From assembly GCA_964472505.1 (NCBI GenBank), contig CAYYQW010000011.1, positions 1 to 64,000 on the forward strand: 64,000 nucleotides of DNA. Reading direction: 5' to 3'. Positions 26,198 through 35,959 of this stretch are shown one piece after another. The number at the start of each line of letters is the position of its first letter. The stretch's first letter is position 1. The notes under the pieces were generated by a model. It saw only the letters and a program-made list of their open reading frames with translations, did not search any database and had not been told where the DNA came from. The DNA comes from JAYEIA01 sp964472505 (GTDB taxonomy: Bacteria; Bacteroidota; Bacteroidia; Bacteroidales; JAADGE01). A program made the translations under genes and the position numbers.

Positions 26198-27805
26198 ATG
26201 GACGACATCAAAACGTTAGAGACCAAAAAAGTACTCGAACTTCGTACAATTGCCAAAGCTTTGGGAATAAACCGAGCCGACCGATACAAGAAACAGGAAC
26301 TGATATATAAAATACTGGATCAGCAAGCCGAAGAAGAAGCTAAAACGAGTTCGGGAAATAAGCCTCCGGAAAGAAAAGAGCCGGCAAAAGCTAAAGAGCA
26401 TACTCAAGCTGTAAGCAAAAGCCGAAATGAAAAAGAAGAGAAAAGTAATGATCGGCATCAACAAGTAAACCACAACAAGAATAATGCGCAAAAAAAGCAA
26501 AGAAAACGCATTGTTCGAACCAAAGATCCAAAGAAAAACGATTACGATAAAACTTCTGACAGAAGGAATGCCTATGACAAGTCTTCCGACAGAAGGAAGC
26601 AAACGAGAACCAAGACCGATAACGGTGATAAACAAAAAAACGAGCATCGCCAAAACGAACAAAAGTTTGATCCTACTTATGAGTTTGATCCGATTATACG
26701 AAATTCGGGAATTCTTGAAGTGATGCCGGACGGATACGGATTTTTGCGTTCATCGGATTACAATTATTTTAATTCACCGGACGATATCTATGTTTCGCAA
26801 TCGCAAATTAAATTGTTTGGCCTTAAAGACGGCGACACCGTAACCGGTAATATTCGTCCGCCTAAAGACAATGAAAAATATTTTCCTTTAATAAAAGTGG
26901 AAGAGATTAACGGCCGGCCGCCGGAAACCATTCGAGATCGAATACCTTTCAGCCACCTCACACCGCTTTTCCCTGAGGAAAAATTTAATATCACCGGGAA
27001 AGAGTCCACATTATCTACCCGCATTATCGATTTGTTTGCGCCATTGGGGAAAGGCCAACGCGGACTTATTGTTGCGCAACCCAAAACGGGTAAAACCGTA
27101 TTGCTCAAGCATATAGCCAATGCTATTGCAGCTAATCATCCGGAAGTATATATGATTATTCTTTTGGTTGATGAGCGGCCGGAAGAGGTAACCGATATGG
27201 AGCGCAGCGTTAATGCCGAAGTAATATCATCAACTTTTGATGAGCGTGCCGAGAACCATGTAAAAGTTGCGGAAATTGCTTTGAAAAAATCTAAACGTCT
27301 CGTAGAATGCGGACACGATGTAGTTATTTTATTGGATTCCATTACGCGGCTTGCACGTGCATATAATACCGTATCGCCGGCTTCGGGCAAAGTACTCTCC
27401 GGTGGTGTGGAAGCCAATGCATTGCACAAACCTAAAAAGTTTTTCGGGGCAGCCCGAAACATTGAAGACGGCGGGTCTTTATCAATCATAGCTACGGCTC
27501 TTACCGATACCGGCTCAAAAATGGATGATGTTATTTTTGAGGAATTTAAAGGTACCGGTAATATGGAGCTACAGCTCGACAGAAGGCTTTCCAATAAGCG
27601 CATTTATCCGTCGGTGGATGTTATGGCATCCGGAACACGGCGTGAAGATTTATTGCTTTCGGAAGACATGGTTAACAAATTGGGTATTCTGCGCCGTTAT
27701 CTTGCGGATATGAATCCCGTTGAAGCCATGGAATTTATGAAAAACCGCATGCAACGAACGCGCGACAATGAAGAATTTATTGCTACCATGAATTCGGGAG
27801 TATAA
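26198..27805 (+). CDS. rho: Transcription termination factor Rho with long basic insertion
   Basis: The 535 residues begin with the Rho N-terminal helical domain (1-43: TKKVLELRTIAKALGI). A low-complexity insertion rich in Lys, Asn, Arg and Gln follows (about 44-158, including repeats YDKTSDRR and YDKSSDRR). The RNA-binding cold-shock-like domain starts at about 169 (GILEVMPDGYGFLR) and the hexameric ATPase has Walker A near 294-301 (AQPKTGKT) and VDERPEEVTDMERSV. Escherichia coli Rho is about 419 residues; the extra length is the insertion, a known trait of Bacteroidota Rho. It terminates transcription of untranslated RNA. A perfect terminator follows the gene. Confidence 0.97.
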   Translation: MDDIKTLETKKVLELRTIAKALGINRADRYKKQELIYKILDQQAEEEAKTSSGNKPPERKEPAKAKEHTQAVSKSRNEKEEKSNDRHQQVNHNKNNAQKKQRKRIVRTKDPKKNDYDKTSDRRNAYDKSSDRRKQTRTKTDNGDKQKNEHRQNEQKFDPTYEFDPIIRNSGILEVMPDGYGFLRSSDYNYFNSPDDIYVSQSQIKLFGLKDGDTVTGNIRPPKDNEKYFPLIKVEEINGRPPETIRDRIPFSHLTPLFPEEKFNITGKESTLSTRIIDLFAPLGKGQRGLIVAQPKTGKTVLLKHIANAIAANHPEVYMIILLVDERPEEVTDMERSVNAEVISSTFDERAENHVKVAEIALKKSKRLVECGHDVVILLDSITRLARAYNTVSPASGKVLSGGVEANALHKPKKFFGAARNIEDGGSLSIIATALTDTGSKMDDVIFEEFKGTGNMELQLDRRLSNKRIYPSVDVMASGTRREDLLLSEDMVNKLGILRRYLADMNPVEAMEFMKNRMQRTRDNEEFIATMNSGV

Positions 27806-27822
27806 AATACCCTAAACACAAA

Positions 27823-27862
27823 CCAAAGCCGAAAATAACTTGTTTTCGGCTTTGGCATTTTT
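27823..27862 (+). terminator. Rho-independent terminator after rho
   Basis: Perfect 13-bp arms (CCAAAGCCGAAAA at 27823-27835, complement at 27843-27855) enclose a 7-nt loop and are followed by a T-run. Confidence 0.92.
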
Positions 27863-27968
27863 GGTATCTGCTTCTTAATCGTTTCTTCACATAAATTTAA
27901 TTCCTGCTTAAATCCAAAACTCCATCTATTCATTTCCTTTGTGTTTGTTAAAAATTACACGCATCGGA

Positions 27969-30653
27969 ATGAGAAAAAATCGATTTACCATAAAAACTTG
28001 GCTGCAATCAACCGCATGGGGAATATTTGCAATTTTTGCTTTACTCGGCATCATTGTAATCGTGTACGTAAACCTTATCGGGAATTACTATGATATTTTG
28101 CAAAAAACCAATCGTTTAGCCTATCTGGAAGCTGAAATCAGAAAACTTGAGAAAAATTTCATTTATGAAGAAACCATAAATGACGAATACTACATCAGCC
28201 GTAAAAGTAATTATCTGACAGCCATTAACAGCCAAAAATCAGAAATAAAAAACTTGATCAAAGAATTAAAATCCAACCGATTTATCAAAAAACAAAATTT
28301 CTCGGAAGGTCTTAACTCTTTAGACAGTAATTTTACTCAGTACGAAGAGACTTTCAGCAATATGGTGGAATCTCTTACAAAAATAGGGTTTAAGGACTAC
28401 GGGCTTACCGGTGAAATGCGAAAAAAAATTCATGCCGTTGAAAATTATATAACAAAACTTGATCACGGAAGCCGACTCTCGGTGTATATGCTAACACTCC
28501 GACGGCATGAGAAAGATTATTTTCTTAGAAAAGACAGCAAGTATATTGAGAAATTTAATACGGTAATTGAGGATTTTAATCAATTCATTGATAAGGAAAC
28601 AGCTTCTGCCAATCTCAATGCCGATGACGGGAAATATTTGAAAGATTTGTTGAATGGCTACCAAGATTATTTTAACAAAATTGTAAATCTCGATATTCAA
28701 ATAGGATTAAACGATAACAGCGGCTTGAAAAATAAGCTGAATATTACCGTAAGCGACATTGAAACGGCCATAATTCATATACGCAATTCCGTATCGGACA
28801 TAGCCGACAGAAAAATAAATGAGGCTCTGATATTGCTTACTTCGGTCGGGGCAATACTCTTGGTAGGGGTTATTATTCTTATGTTGCGGCTTTCAAAACA
28901 CATATCAAAATCCATTGCCCATGTTCACAAATACATTACCATTCTGGGGAAAGGGCAATTACCTTCATTCATTGTCTCAAAACGCAATGACGAAATTTCG
29001 GATATGACCGAATCCCTCAATATACTGATAGAGAACTTGCAAAATACGCGCCGATTTGCCATTGAAGTCGGCACGGGTAATTTGGATACCGACATCAATG
29101 TCTTTGACAATAAAGGCGACATCGGCGGAAGCCTGATAGAAATGCGCAACCAATTAGCACAGGTAGCCGAAGAACGCGAGCGAACAAAAAAAGAAGCTGA
29201 CAGGCGGGCGTGGGTCAGCGAGGGCAAGGCGAGAAATGCAGAAATACTACGTTCGCCGGGCGATGACCAAAGCAAATTTTATTTCTATCTGCTTACCAAT
29301 ATTGTAGATTATCTCGGAGCTAATATAGGTGCTATATACATAATCAAAGATATTGATAATGAGGACTTAGGATATGAACTTACGGCCGCTATTTCCTACA
29401 ACCATAATGATACGGACATCTTTTCGGAAACGGATGTAAAACGAAATACCTATATTTTCAGAGCTATCAAAGAACAGAAAATACTGACTGTCAATAATAT
29501 CCCAAAAGGAAAGCTAAAACTTAGTTCATCCGTGGTAGAGTTTGAAATAAACAGTTTGATTGTTTCTCCTTTAAAACTGCGAGCTACTGACAAAATTGTA
29601 GGTGCTTTGGAAATTGGAGCGATGAAAAAATTCAAACAATATAAGATCGATTTGCTGTTGAGCATCTCAAATGATATTGCCATTGCCGTATCCAATATCA
29701 TGCACCACCGTAAAACGGAAAGATTGTATAAACATACGCGTAAGCAGGCAGAACAATTGGCCGAAAGACAGGAAGAAATTGAACGTCAGAAAGAACTTCT
29801 GCAAGAGCAAGCCAAGACGCTTCAGGAATCAAACAATTTGTTGGAAATTCAAAAAGAACAAACCGCCGGCAGCATACGTTATGCTAAGAGCATACAAAAT
29901 GCGGTATTGCCCGATAAAAAAATTCTTGAACGTGCTTTCCGCAATCATTTTCTTATCTTCAAACCGCGAGATATTGTTTCCGGCGATTTTTACCGCATCA
30001 TGTTCAGTAGTGATAACGAACGCCCTTTGATTTTCCTCACCATAGCCGATTGCACCGGGCACGGCGTGCCCGGTGCTTTCATGTCTATGATAGGAAGCAT
30101 GCTTTTGCAGCAAATAATTGATGCCGATAAAATAACCGACCCGAAACGTATTTTGAGCATACTTAATGAACGCGTTATTAAGGCCTTACATCAAAATAAA
30201 GCAGAGAACACTACCAATACCAACAAAGACGGAATGGACATAGCTTTGGTGCGTATAGAGCCTGTCAGCGATAATGATTATAAAATTGTTTTTTCCGGCG
30301 GAAAAATTGACATGTACTATTACCGGGTGCAAGAAGATAAAACGCTGCAAAAACTCAAAGCCGACAGAAAATCCATAGGCGGCCTTAATACACGCAGCGA
30401 TAAAGAATTTACCGACTCCGAAATATCACTTTCTTCGGGCGACAAAATTTATATTTTTTCAGACGGCATCCCCGATCTAAATAACAGTGAACGTAAGCGC
30501 TTTTCAAGCAAATCCTTACTTAATCTCCTTAATAGTCTGAAAGACAAAAAAATGAAGACACAAAAAGCTGCAATTGATAACGAAATTATTCTGCATCAGG
30601 GGCAAGAGCCGCAACGTGATGACATGGCACTGATAGCTTGTGAATTAATTTGA
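27969..30653 (+). CDS. Membrane-bound SpoIIE-family (PP2C) serine phosphatase with HAMP and GAF-like domains
   Basis: The chosen ATG at 27969 gives 894 residues; a TTG 30 nt upstream is less likely. TM1 lies at about 12-37. A helical extracytoplasmic domain with paired coiled segments follows, then TM2 at about 289-310 (LILLTSVGAILLVGVIILML), a HAMP-like linker, a GAF-like domain (about 420-590) and a coiled coil. The C-terminal SpoIIE/PP2C phosphatase covers about 690-894, with metal-binding Asp residues in VSGDFYRI and ADCTGHGVPGAFMSMIGSML and in IFSDGIPDLNN and QRDDMALI. Such proteins dephosphorylate partner proteins, often anti-sigma-factor antagonists, in response to a signal. No partner is encoded next to it. 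Confidence 0.9.
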   Translation: MRKNRFTIKTWLQSTAWGIFAIFALLGIIVIVYVNLIGNYYDILQKTNRLAYLEAEIRKLEKNFIYEETINDEYYISRKSNYLTAINSQKSEIKNLIKELKSNRFIKKQNFSEGLNSLDSNFTQYEETFSNMVESLTKIGFKDYGLTGEMRKKIHAVENYITKLDHGSRLSVYMLTLRRHEKDYFLRKDSKYIEKFNTVIEDFNQFIDKETASANLNADDGKYLKDLLNGYQDYFNKIVNLDIQIGLNDNSGLKNKLNITVSDIETAIIHIRNSVSDIADRKINEALILLTSVGAILLVGVIILMLRLSKHISKSIAHVHKYITILGKGQLPSFIVSKRNDEISDMTESLNILIENLQNTRRFAIEVGTGNLDTDINVFDNKGDIGGSLIEMRNQLAQVAEERERTKKEADRRAWVSEGKARNAEILRSPGDDQSKFYFYLLTNIVDYLGANIGAIYIIKDIDNEDLGYELTAAISYNHNDTDIFSETDVKRNTYIFRAIKEQKILTVNNIPKGKLKLSSSVVEFEINSLIVSPLKLRATDKIVGALEIGAMKKFKQYKIDLLLSISNDIAIAVSNIMHHRKTERLYKHTRKQAEQLAERQEEIERQKELLQEQAKTLQESNNLLEIQKEQTAGSIRYAKSIQNAVLPDKKILERAFRNHFLIFKPRDIVSGDFYRIMFSSDNERPLIFLTIADCTGHGVPGAFMSMIGSMLLQQIIDADKITDPKRILSILNERVIKALHQNKAENTTNTNKDGMDIALVRIEPVSDNDYKIVFSGGKIDMYYYRVQEDKTLQKLKADRKSIGGLNTRSDKEFTDSEISLSSGDKIYIFSDGIPDLNNSERKRFSSKSLLNLLNSLKDKKMKTQKAAIDNEIILHQGQEPQRDDMALIACELI

Positions 30654-30664
30654 AAATGTCCTTG

Positions 30665-30692
30665 CGGATTTGTATAAAAATCTGTTTTTGTA
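30665..30692 (+). terminator. Weak terminator-like hairpin between convergent genes
   Basis: A short stem (CGGATTT / AAATCTG) is followed by TTTTTG, 12 nt after the phosphatase stop. It is weak, with only 6-7 pairs. Confidence 0.4.
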
Positions 30693-30707
30693 TTAGAAGT
30701 TCTGAAT

Positions 30708-31346
30708 TCACTCAATGGTTTTCATGTGTACACCGGCTTCATATTCCGTATTGAAAATCAAATCTTTAACTTTTTGGTAGTCTTCCGCGGAATTAACAAA
30801 ATCTATGGTATTGGTGTCGATTATCAAAAATGCGAATTGTTTTTGATGCTTGAAATATTCAAAGTACCCGTCTTGAATTTTTTGCAGGTATTCGGCACTT
30901 ATGTTTTGTTCGTAATCGCGCCCGCGGCTTTTAATATTTTCTATTAGTTTATCCGTATTTTTATGAAGATATACATACAAATCCGGTTTGGGTAATGAAG
31001 AATATATAATGGAGAAAATTCTTCGGTACAGAGCATATTCATCTCCGGAGAGTGTATTTTTTCCGAAAATAAGCGATTTCGAAAAGTAATAATCCGAGAT
31101 AATCAACGAACGGAATACATCTCGGTTGCTGAGTTCATTTTTTAGTTGTTGGTATCGATCTGCCAGAAATGACAGTTCAAGTTGAAAGGAATAATGCTCC
31201 GGTTCATCATAAAATTTGGCCAAAAAGGGATTATCTGCAAACTGTTCATATACGGCTTTTGCGTTATAATCGGCTTTCAGCATTTTGGTAAGCGACGTTT
31301 TTCCGGCACCTATATTACCTTCTATCACTATAAATTTGTGCTCCAT
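30708..31346 (-). CDS. Deoxynucleoside kinase
   Basis: This 212-residue protein has a P-loop near residue 10 (IEGNIGAGKTSLTK). The family motifs FQLELSFLADRYQQLKN and SLIISDYYFSKSLIF follow, with a LID-type arginine segment (IKSRGRDYEQ). It phosphorylates deoxynucleosides (dA/dG or related) with ATP as part of nucleotide salvage. Base specificity cannot be assigned from sequence by eye. Length is normal for the family. It is a single gene that converges with the phosphatase gene. Confidence 0.9.
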   Translation of the reverse strand: MEHKFIVIEGNIGAGKTSLTKMLKADYNAKAVYEQFADNPFLAKFYDEPEHYSFQLELSFLADRYQQLKNELSNRDVFRSLIISDYYFSKSLIFGKNTLSGDEYALYRRIFSIIYSSLPKPDLYVYLHKNTDKLIENIKSRGRDYEQNISAEYLQKIQDGYFEYFKHQKQFAFLIIDTNTIDFVNSAEDYQKVKDLIFNTEYEAGVHMKTIE

Positions 31347-31434
31347 ATAAAGTATCTTAATCTGTATTTCCGGTTATTATTATCTTCGGCTACACGGTAT
31401 TGCCCCAAAAGGGTTCGAGTTTAAAAAATTTCTG

Positions 31435-31477
31435 CATAAAAAAAGCCTGCAAAAGGTTAACCCCGTTGCAGGCTTTT
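31435..31477 (-). terminator. Rho-independent terminator of the prolyl oligopeptidase gene
   Basis: Twelve-bp perfect arms (31441-31452 and 31466-31477, core AAAAGCCTGCAA) are followed on the minus strand by a T-run (31435-31440). It lies 11 nt after the stop. Confidence 0.9.
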
Positions 31478-31487
31478 AATAATTAGT

Positions 31488-33608
31488 TTATTGATACGGA
31501 TTTACATCCATATTTCTGTAAATAAATGAAAAAATATCGGCAGCTTCTTCAATTCGTTTGCTGACCGGTTTACCGGCTCCGTGTCCGGCTTTGGTTTCTA
31601 TCCGAATCATAACCGGATTATCCCCTGTATATTTTTCCTGCAAAGTAGCTATGTATTTGAATGAGTGCGCAGGAACCACACGGTCGTCATGGTCGGCAGT
31701 AATGACTAACACCGCCGGGTATTCTGCATCTTCGCTAATGTTGTGCAAGGGCGAATACTTATAAAGGTGTTTAAACATGGCAGAATCTTCGCTAAGCCCG
31801 TAATCGGAGCGCCATGCACGTCCAATGGTAAAGTGTTGATAGCGCAGCATATCCATAACCCCGACATGCGGTATGGCTACCTCAAATAATTCAGGACGTT
31901 GGTTGCTTACGGCTCCCACAAGCAAGCCTCCGTTTGAACCGCCTTCTATGGCCAGTTTATCGGAATTGGTGTATTTATCGTCAATTAGATATTCGGCTGC
32001 GGCAATAAAGTCGTCAAACACATTTTGCTTGTTTTCCAAAGTACCGGCTTTATGCCATTTTTCGCCGTATTCTCCACCGCCTCTGAGGTTTGCAACGGCA
32101 TATACACCACCGTTTTCTAACCATATCATTCGCGTAATGCTGAAGTTAGGTGTTAAGCTAATGTTGAATCCTCCGTAACCGTAAAGCAGGGTGGGATTGT
32201 CGCCTGTTTTTTCTACATCTTTTTTATGCGTGATGAACATGGGGATTTTAGTACCGTCTTTGCTTTCGTAGAAAACTTGCTCGGTGGTATAGTTCTCAAA
32301 ATCAATACCTTTGATGTCCGGTTGACGATAGATTTCTGAATCACCGGTTTCAAAATCGTATTTATAAACAACCGTAGGTATTGTGTACGAGCTGAAAGAA
32401 TAAAATGCAGTGTTTTCGCCTTTTTTTGCCGAAAATCCGCCCATGCTTCCAATGCCGGGAAGTTCAAATTTTTCGGCATTAGCCCCTTCTAAATCGAGCA
32501 TTTTCACAAGGCTGTGTGCATCATGCATGTAGTGAGCAATTAGTTTATCGGCTCCTACGGTGCACGAACGTAAAACCTCTTCGGCTTCCGGAATTATTTC
32601 TGTCCAATTTTCTTTTCCCGGATTGTTCGGGTCCACGGCTATTAATCGGTATTTCGGAGCATCGGCGTTGGTGCGTATGTATAATTTTCCGTTAATATGG
32701 TCTATCGGGCCAAAATCAGAATCAAAACCAGTTTGAATGGCTTTAAAGTTGAGATTATTTAAATCCATTTCGCTAAAATACAAAGCATTTCCACTGGTGC
32801 TTTCGCTTTCGCTCAGGAAAATGTATTTCTCGTCTTCCGAAATGCCTACCCCGTACATATAGTTCGGTTGTTTGGGGTTTTCATGAATCAAAATGTCATC
32901 GCTTTGTTTGGTTCCGATTTTATGATAATATACTTTTTGAAATTGGTTAGCCTGTGAAAGTTCTTGGTTTTCTTCCGGATCGGGATATCGGCTGTAGAAG
33001 AATCCGTCTTTGTACCATTGAATGCCCGAAAACTTAACGTGTTTAATATGATCATCGGTTTCTTCGCCGGTTTCAATGTTTTTTACAAAAATTTCCTGCC
33101 AATCGGAACCTCCGGTAGATACGGCGTATGCCAATAATTTTCCGTCGTCCGAAACTGACAGATTGGAAAGTGCTTTTGTGCCGTCTTCCGAAAGCCGGTT
33201 GGGGTCAAGCAGTTCTTGTGCTTCGGCATCTAAGCTTTCTTGCATAAATAAAACACTCTGATTTTGTAATCCGTCATTTTTAAAGAAGAAATATTTTCCG
33301 CCTTCTTTAAAAGGTGTCGAATACCTTTCGTAGTTGTAAATTTCTGTAAGCCGTTCCTTAATTTTTTCACGAAACGGAATTTCATTCAAAAAAGCAAAGG
33401 TAACTTCGTTCTGGGCTTTTACCCAAGCCTCGGTTTCTTCAGAGTTATCGTCTTCAAGCCAACGATAAGGGTCTTCTACTTTTGTGCCGAAATAATCGTC
33501 CACAATGGTATCTTTACGTGTTTCGGGATAATTGTATGCTGCTTCGTCTTTACACGAGAAGAAGAACAATACCAAGAAAACACTTGCAATGCTTGTAATT
33601 TGTTTCAT
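31488..33608 (-). CDS. Prolyl oligopeptidase family serine peptidase (S9A), predicted lipoprotein
   Basis: This 706-residue protein begins with a lipoprotein signal (VLFFFSCKDEA, Cys near residue 19), placing it in the periplasm or at a membrane surface. The propeller domain (about 75-430) precedes an alpha/beta-hydrolase domain. The catalytic triad is Ser at about 558 (GGSNGGLL), Asp at about 641 (ADHDDRVVP) and His at about 676 (KAGHGAGKP). These spacings match animal prolyl oligopeptidase closely. The enzyme cleaves short peptides after proline. It is the last of three minus-strand genes (glyA, small membrane protein, this gene) and starts 33 nt after the preceding stop. Confidence 0.95.
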   Translation of the reverse strand: MKQITSIASVFLVLFFFSCKDEAAYNYPETRKDTIVDDYFGTKVEDPYRWLEDDNSEETEAWVKAQNEVTFAFLNEIPFREKIKERLTEIYNYERYSTPFKEGGKYFFFKNDGLQNQSVLFMQESLDAEAQELLDPNRLSEDGTKALSNLSVSDDGKLLAYAVSTGGSDWQEIFVKNIETGEETDDHIKHVKFSGIQWYKDGFFYSRYPDPEENQELSQANQFQKVYYHKIGTKQSDDILIHENPKQPNYMYGVGISEDEKYIFLSESESTSGNALYFSEMDLNNLNFKAIQTGFDSDFGPIDHINGKLYIRTNADAPKYRLIAVDPNNPGKENWTEIIPEAEEVLRSCTVGADKLIAHYMHDAHSLVKMLDLEGANAEKFELPGIGSMGGFSAKKGENTAFYSFSSYTIPTVVYKYDFETGDSEIYRQPDIKGIDFENYTTEQVFYESKDGTKIPMFITHKKDVEKTGDNPTLLYGYGGFNISLTPNFSITRMIWLENGGVYAVANLRGGGEYGEKWHKAGTLENKQNVFDDFIAAAEYLIDDKYTNSDKLAIEGGSNGGLLVGAVSNQRPELFEVAIPHVGVMDMLRYQHFTIGRAWRSDYGLSEDSAMFKHLYKYSPLHNISEDAEYPAVLVITADHDDRVVPAHSFKYIATLQEKYTGDNPVMIRIETKAGHGAGKPVSKRIEEAADIFSFIYRNMDVNPYQ

Positions 33609-33641
33609 AAATATAAATTTTGATTAATAATAAATTGGAAA

Positions 33642-34136
33642 TCAGAGAATAAGATTTTGTTTCTTTTGCTTTTTATCAATGCTTGCTCCGTAAAAATAGC
33701 CGGCAAAAAGGCCCAGTAAAAAGCCTATTATAAGGGCATGGAACAGAAATTCCGGGAAAAACAGCAAACTAAGCCCTCCGGCCAAAATAATGCCTGCTGC
33801 AAAACCCGCCAACGAATAAATTGACATAAAATAGTTATGCGGATAAAGTTGATGTTCTTTTCTGAGATGTTCAGCCAGAGCATCGTTTCGTTTTTCGTAG
33901 GCTTTTCTTTCTCCGGGGCTGCCGTTGATGTATTCCGGCAGACGTTCTACAATATCTTCGGTTTCGCTTTTTAGCTTTTGGCAGCTTTCACAGCTTTCTG
34001 AAAATTCATCCAATCGTTCAGCCATACGTTCTAAGCGATCAACTTTAAAAAATTTATAATCGCTTCTGTAGAAGTTCTTTTTTTGCGCTTCAATCCGGCG
34101 TTTAATTCCTACAGACCATGTTTTAAGGTTTGACAT
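33642..34136 (-). CDS. Uncharacterised membrane protein with helical N-terminus
   Basis: I do not recognise a family for this 164-residue protein. It has a charged, helical N-terminal part (1-100) with a Cys pair (SCESCQKLKSETED). Two membrane segments follow at about 108-130 (SLAGFAAGIILAGGLSLLFF) and 133-152 (ALIIGFLLGLFAGYFYG), each with small-residue GxxxG-like spacing. A lysine-rich tail closes the protein. It sits between glyA and the S9 peptidase on the same strand, with a hairpin between it and glyA. Confidence 0.75.
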   Translation of the reverse strand: MSNLKTWSVGIKRRIEAQKKNFYRSDYKFFKVDRLERMAERLDEFSESCESCQKLKSETEDIVERLPEYINGSPGERKAYEKRNDALAEHLRKEHQLYPHNYFMSIYSLAGFAAGIILAGGLSLLFFPEFLFHALIIGFLLGLFAGYFYGASIDKKQKKQNLIL

Positions 34137-34162
34137 ATTGTTTTTTGTATTTTTAATAGATT

Positions 34163-34208
34163 CCGGCAGAAAAGACCTACTAAAAATAAAGTACGTTTTT
34201 TCTGCCGG
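34163..34208. terminator. Hairpin between glyA and the downstream membrane-protein gene
   Basis: Perfect 11-bp arms (CCGGCAGAAAA at 34163-34173, complement at 34198-34208) enclose a 24-nt loop, just after the glyA stop. The T-tract on the minus strand is poor, so it may be a weak terminator or an mRNA-stabilising stem. Confidence 0.55.
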
Positions 34209-34227
34209 TCGGTTATTTTGTAATGCT

Positions 34228-35511
34228 TTAATCTTGTTTAAATAAAGGGTATTTTTCCATCATTTCATTCACTTCTTTTCTTACTTTTTGAATGAGATCA
34301 GTGTTTTCGGGGTCTGTAATTACTTTGTCAGCAAGTTCAGCTATGGGTTTCATAAGATCTTCGTTAACTCCCCTTGTAGTAATGGCGGCTGTTCCAACGC
34401 GTATGCCTGATGTTTGGAAAGGCGAACGGTCGTCGAAAGGCACCATGTTTTTATTCAGTGTGATATCCGCTTTTTCAAGTGCTTTTTCCACCACTTTGCC
34501 GCTTGTTTCGGGTACTTTGGTCCGGAGGTCTATAAGCATTGAATGGTTATCGGTTCCGTCGGAAATTACTTTATATCCTAAGTCTATAAAAGCTTTCGCT
34601 AAAGTATTTGCATTAGCCAGTACTTGTTTTTGATAGCTTTTAAATTCATCGGTAAGCGCTTCTCCAAAGGCAACGGCTTTGGCTGCAATTACGTGCTCCA
34701 GCGGCCCGCCCTGTGTTCCCGGGAAAACGGCAGAATCGAGTACGGAAGACAGATTTCTGATTTTTCCTTTGGATGTTTTCTTGCCCATTGGGTTTGGCAT
34801 ATCTTCGCCAATAAGAATCATGCCGCCTCGCGGCCCGCGAAGGGTTTTGTGAGTTGTAGTGGTAACAATATGCGCGTGCGGAAAAGGGTTTTTTAAAAGC
34901 CCGGCTGCAATTAAACCTGCCGGATGAGCAATATCAAACATCAGCAGAGCATCAATTTTATCGGCAATTTCGCGCATACGTTTGTAATCCCAATCTCTGG
35001 AATAGGCAGATGCTCCGCCTATAATAAGCTTAGGCTTTTCTTTGAGTGCAATGCTCTCCAGTTCATCGTAGTCAACCCGCCCGGTTTCTTCTTTTACATT
35101 GTATGATACCGCATTGTATAGAATTCCAGAGTAGTTTACAAATGAGCCGTGCGTAAGATGCCCGCCGTGCGACAGGTTAAGCCCCAGGAAGGTGTCGCCG
35201 GGATTCAGCACGGCCAACATAACCGCTGCATTGGCTTGTGCTCCCGAATGAGGCTGTACATTGACCCATGAAGCATTAAATAATTCCTTAGCCCGGTCAA
35301 TGGCGAGTTGCTCCGTTTGATCCACTATTTGACAGCCGCCGTAATAACGTTTGCCGGGGTAGCCTTCGGCATATTTGTTGGTAAGTACCGAGCCCATGGC
35401 TTCTAAAACCTGTTCACTTACAAAGTTTTCCGAAGCAATAAGTTCTATACCGCGCATTTGGCGTTTTCTTTCTTGTTTGATGAGTTCAAAAATTTGTGTA
35501 TCTCGCATCAT
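34228..35511 (-). CDS. glyA: Serine hydroxymethyltransferase
   Basis: This 427-residue protein is of normal family length. Key motifs are IELIASENFVSEQVLEAMGS near the N-terminus, the tetrahydrofolate/PLP region (SGAQANAAVMLAVL, GHLTHGS) and the PLP lysine in VTTTTHKTLRGPRGG. The C-terminal domain carries GIRVGTAAITTRG. It interconverts serine and glycine with transfer of a one-carbon unit to tetrahydrofolate, using pyridoxal phosphate in the cytoplasm. Two adjacent ATGs (35511, 35508) are possible starts. It is the first gene of a short minus-strand group. Confidence 0.97.
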   Translation of the reverse strand: MMRDTQIFELIKQERKRQMRGIELIASENFVSEQVLEAMGSVLTNKYAEGYPGKRYYGGCQIVDQTEQLAIDRAKELFNASWVNVQPHSGAQANAAVMLAVLNPGDTFLGLNLSHGGHLTHGSFVNYSGILYNAVSYNVKEETGRVDYDELESIALKEKPKLIIGGASAYSRDWDYKRMREIADKIDALLMFDIAHPAGLIAAGLLKNPFPHAHIVTTTTHKTLRGPRGGMILIGEDMPNPMGKKTSKGKIRNLSSVLDSAVFPGTQGGPLEHVIAAKAVAFGEALTDEFKSYQKQVLANANTLAKAFIDLGYKVISDGTDNHSMLIDLRTKVPETSGKVVEKALEKADITLNKNMVPFDDRSPFQTSGIRVGTAAITTRGVNEDLMKPIAELADKVITDPENTDLIQKVRKEVNEMMEKYPLFKQD

Positions 35512-35959
35512 ATTTTTATATGTTTTTATTATTAATATAACTGTGTTTTGAATATTCGGGAGCGGTACTTACAAGATATTAAAAAATGGGTATAAGGAGT
35601 TTTCGGAATTTTTGTTTTGCTTTTATTTGTTCCTGATAATAAGTGCTCTTTAATGTCGGCTAATCAATTAAATAATGTTTGTAAAAAACAACTCTCTCGC
35701 TACAAACTTAATCAATTTTCCGGCTTCTGAAAACAAATTTGAGCCGTTTTTTGTAATTGCATGTAAGGAGTAAATTACAGTATATATGTTTTTAAAGCCG
35801 GAATTATGCAACTAATTATATTTTTTTGCGTAAGCGTAATGAGAAAATAAATAAAACATACAATAAAACAGCTTGGAAATAAGTTTTATAAATGTATGTA
35901 AAACAAATCAAAAGCTGTATATTTGCATTAAGGAAGCAATATTTTAAAAAATCAGGATT
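35512..35959. other. Intergenic region between divergent genes, 448 bp
   Basis: This very AT-rich region has no credible gene. It holds the upstream regions of glyA (minus) and of the small lipoprotein gene (plus, -7 box at 35918-35925). Confidence 0.6.
35918..35925 (+). promoter_or_regulatory. Candidate -7 box of the small lipoprotein gene
   Basis: TATATTTG, a full TAnnTTTG match, lies 34 nt before the ATG. The -33 element is not clear. Confidence 0.5.

Noticed and set aside
31380..31430. GGGTTCGAGTTT, which resembles a tRNA T-arm
   Set aside because: No acceptor stem, D-arm or anticodon arm can be drawn around it.
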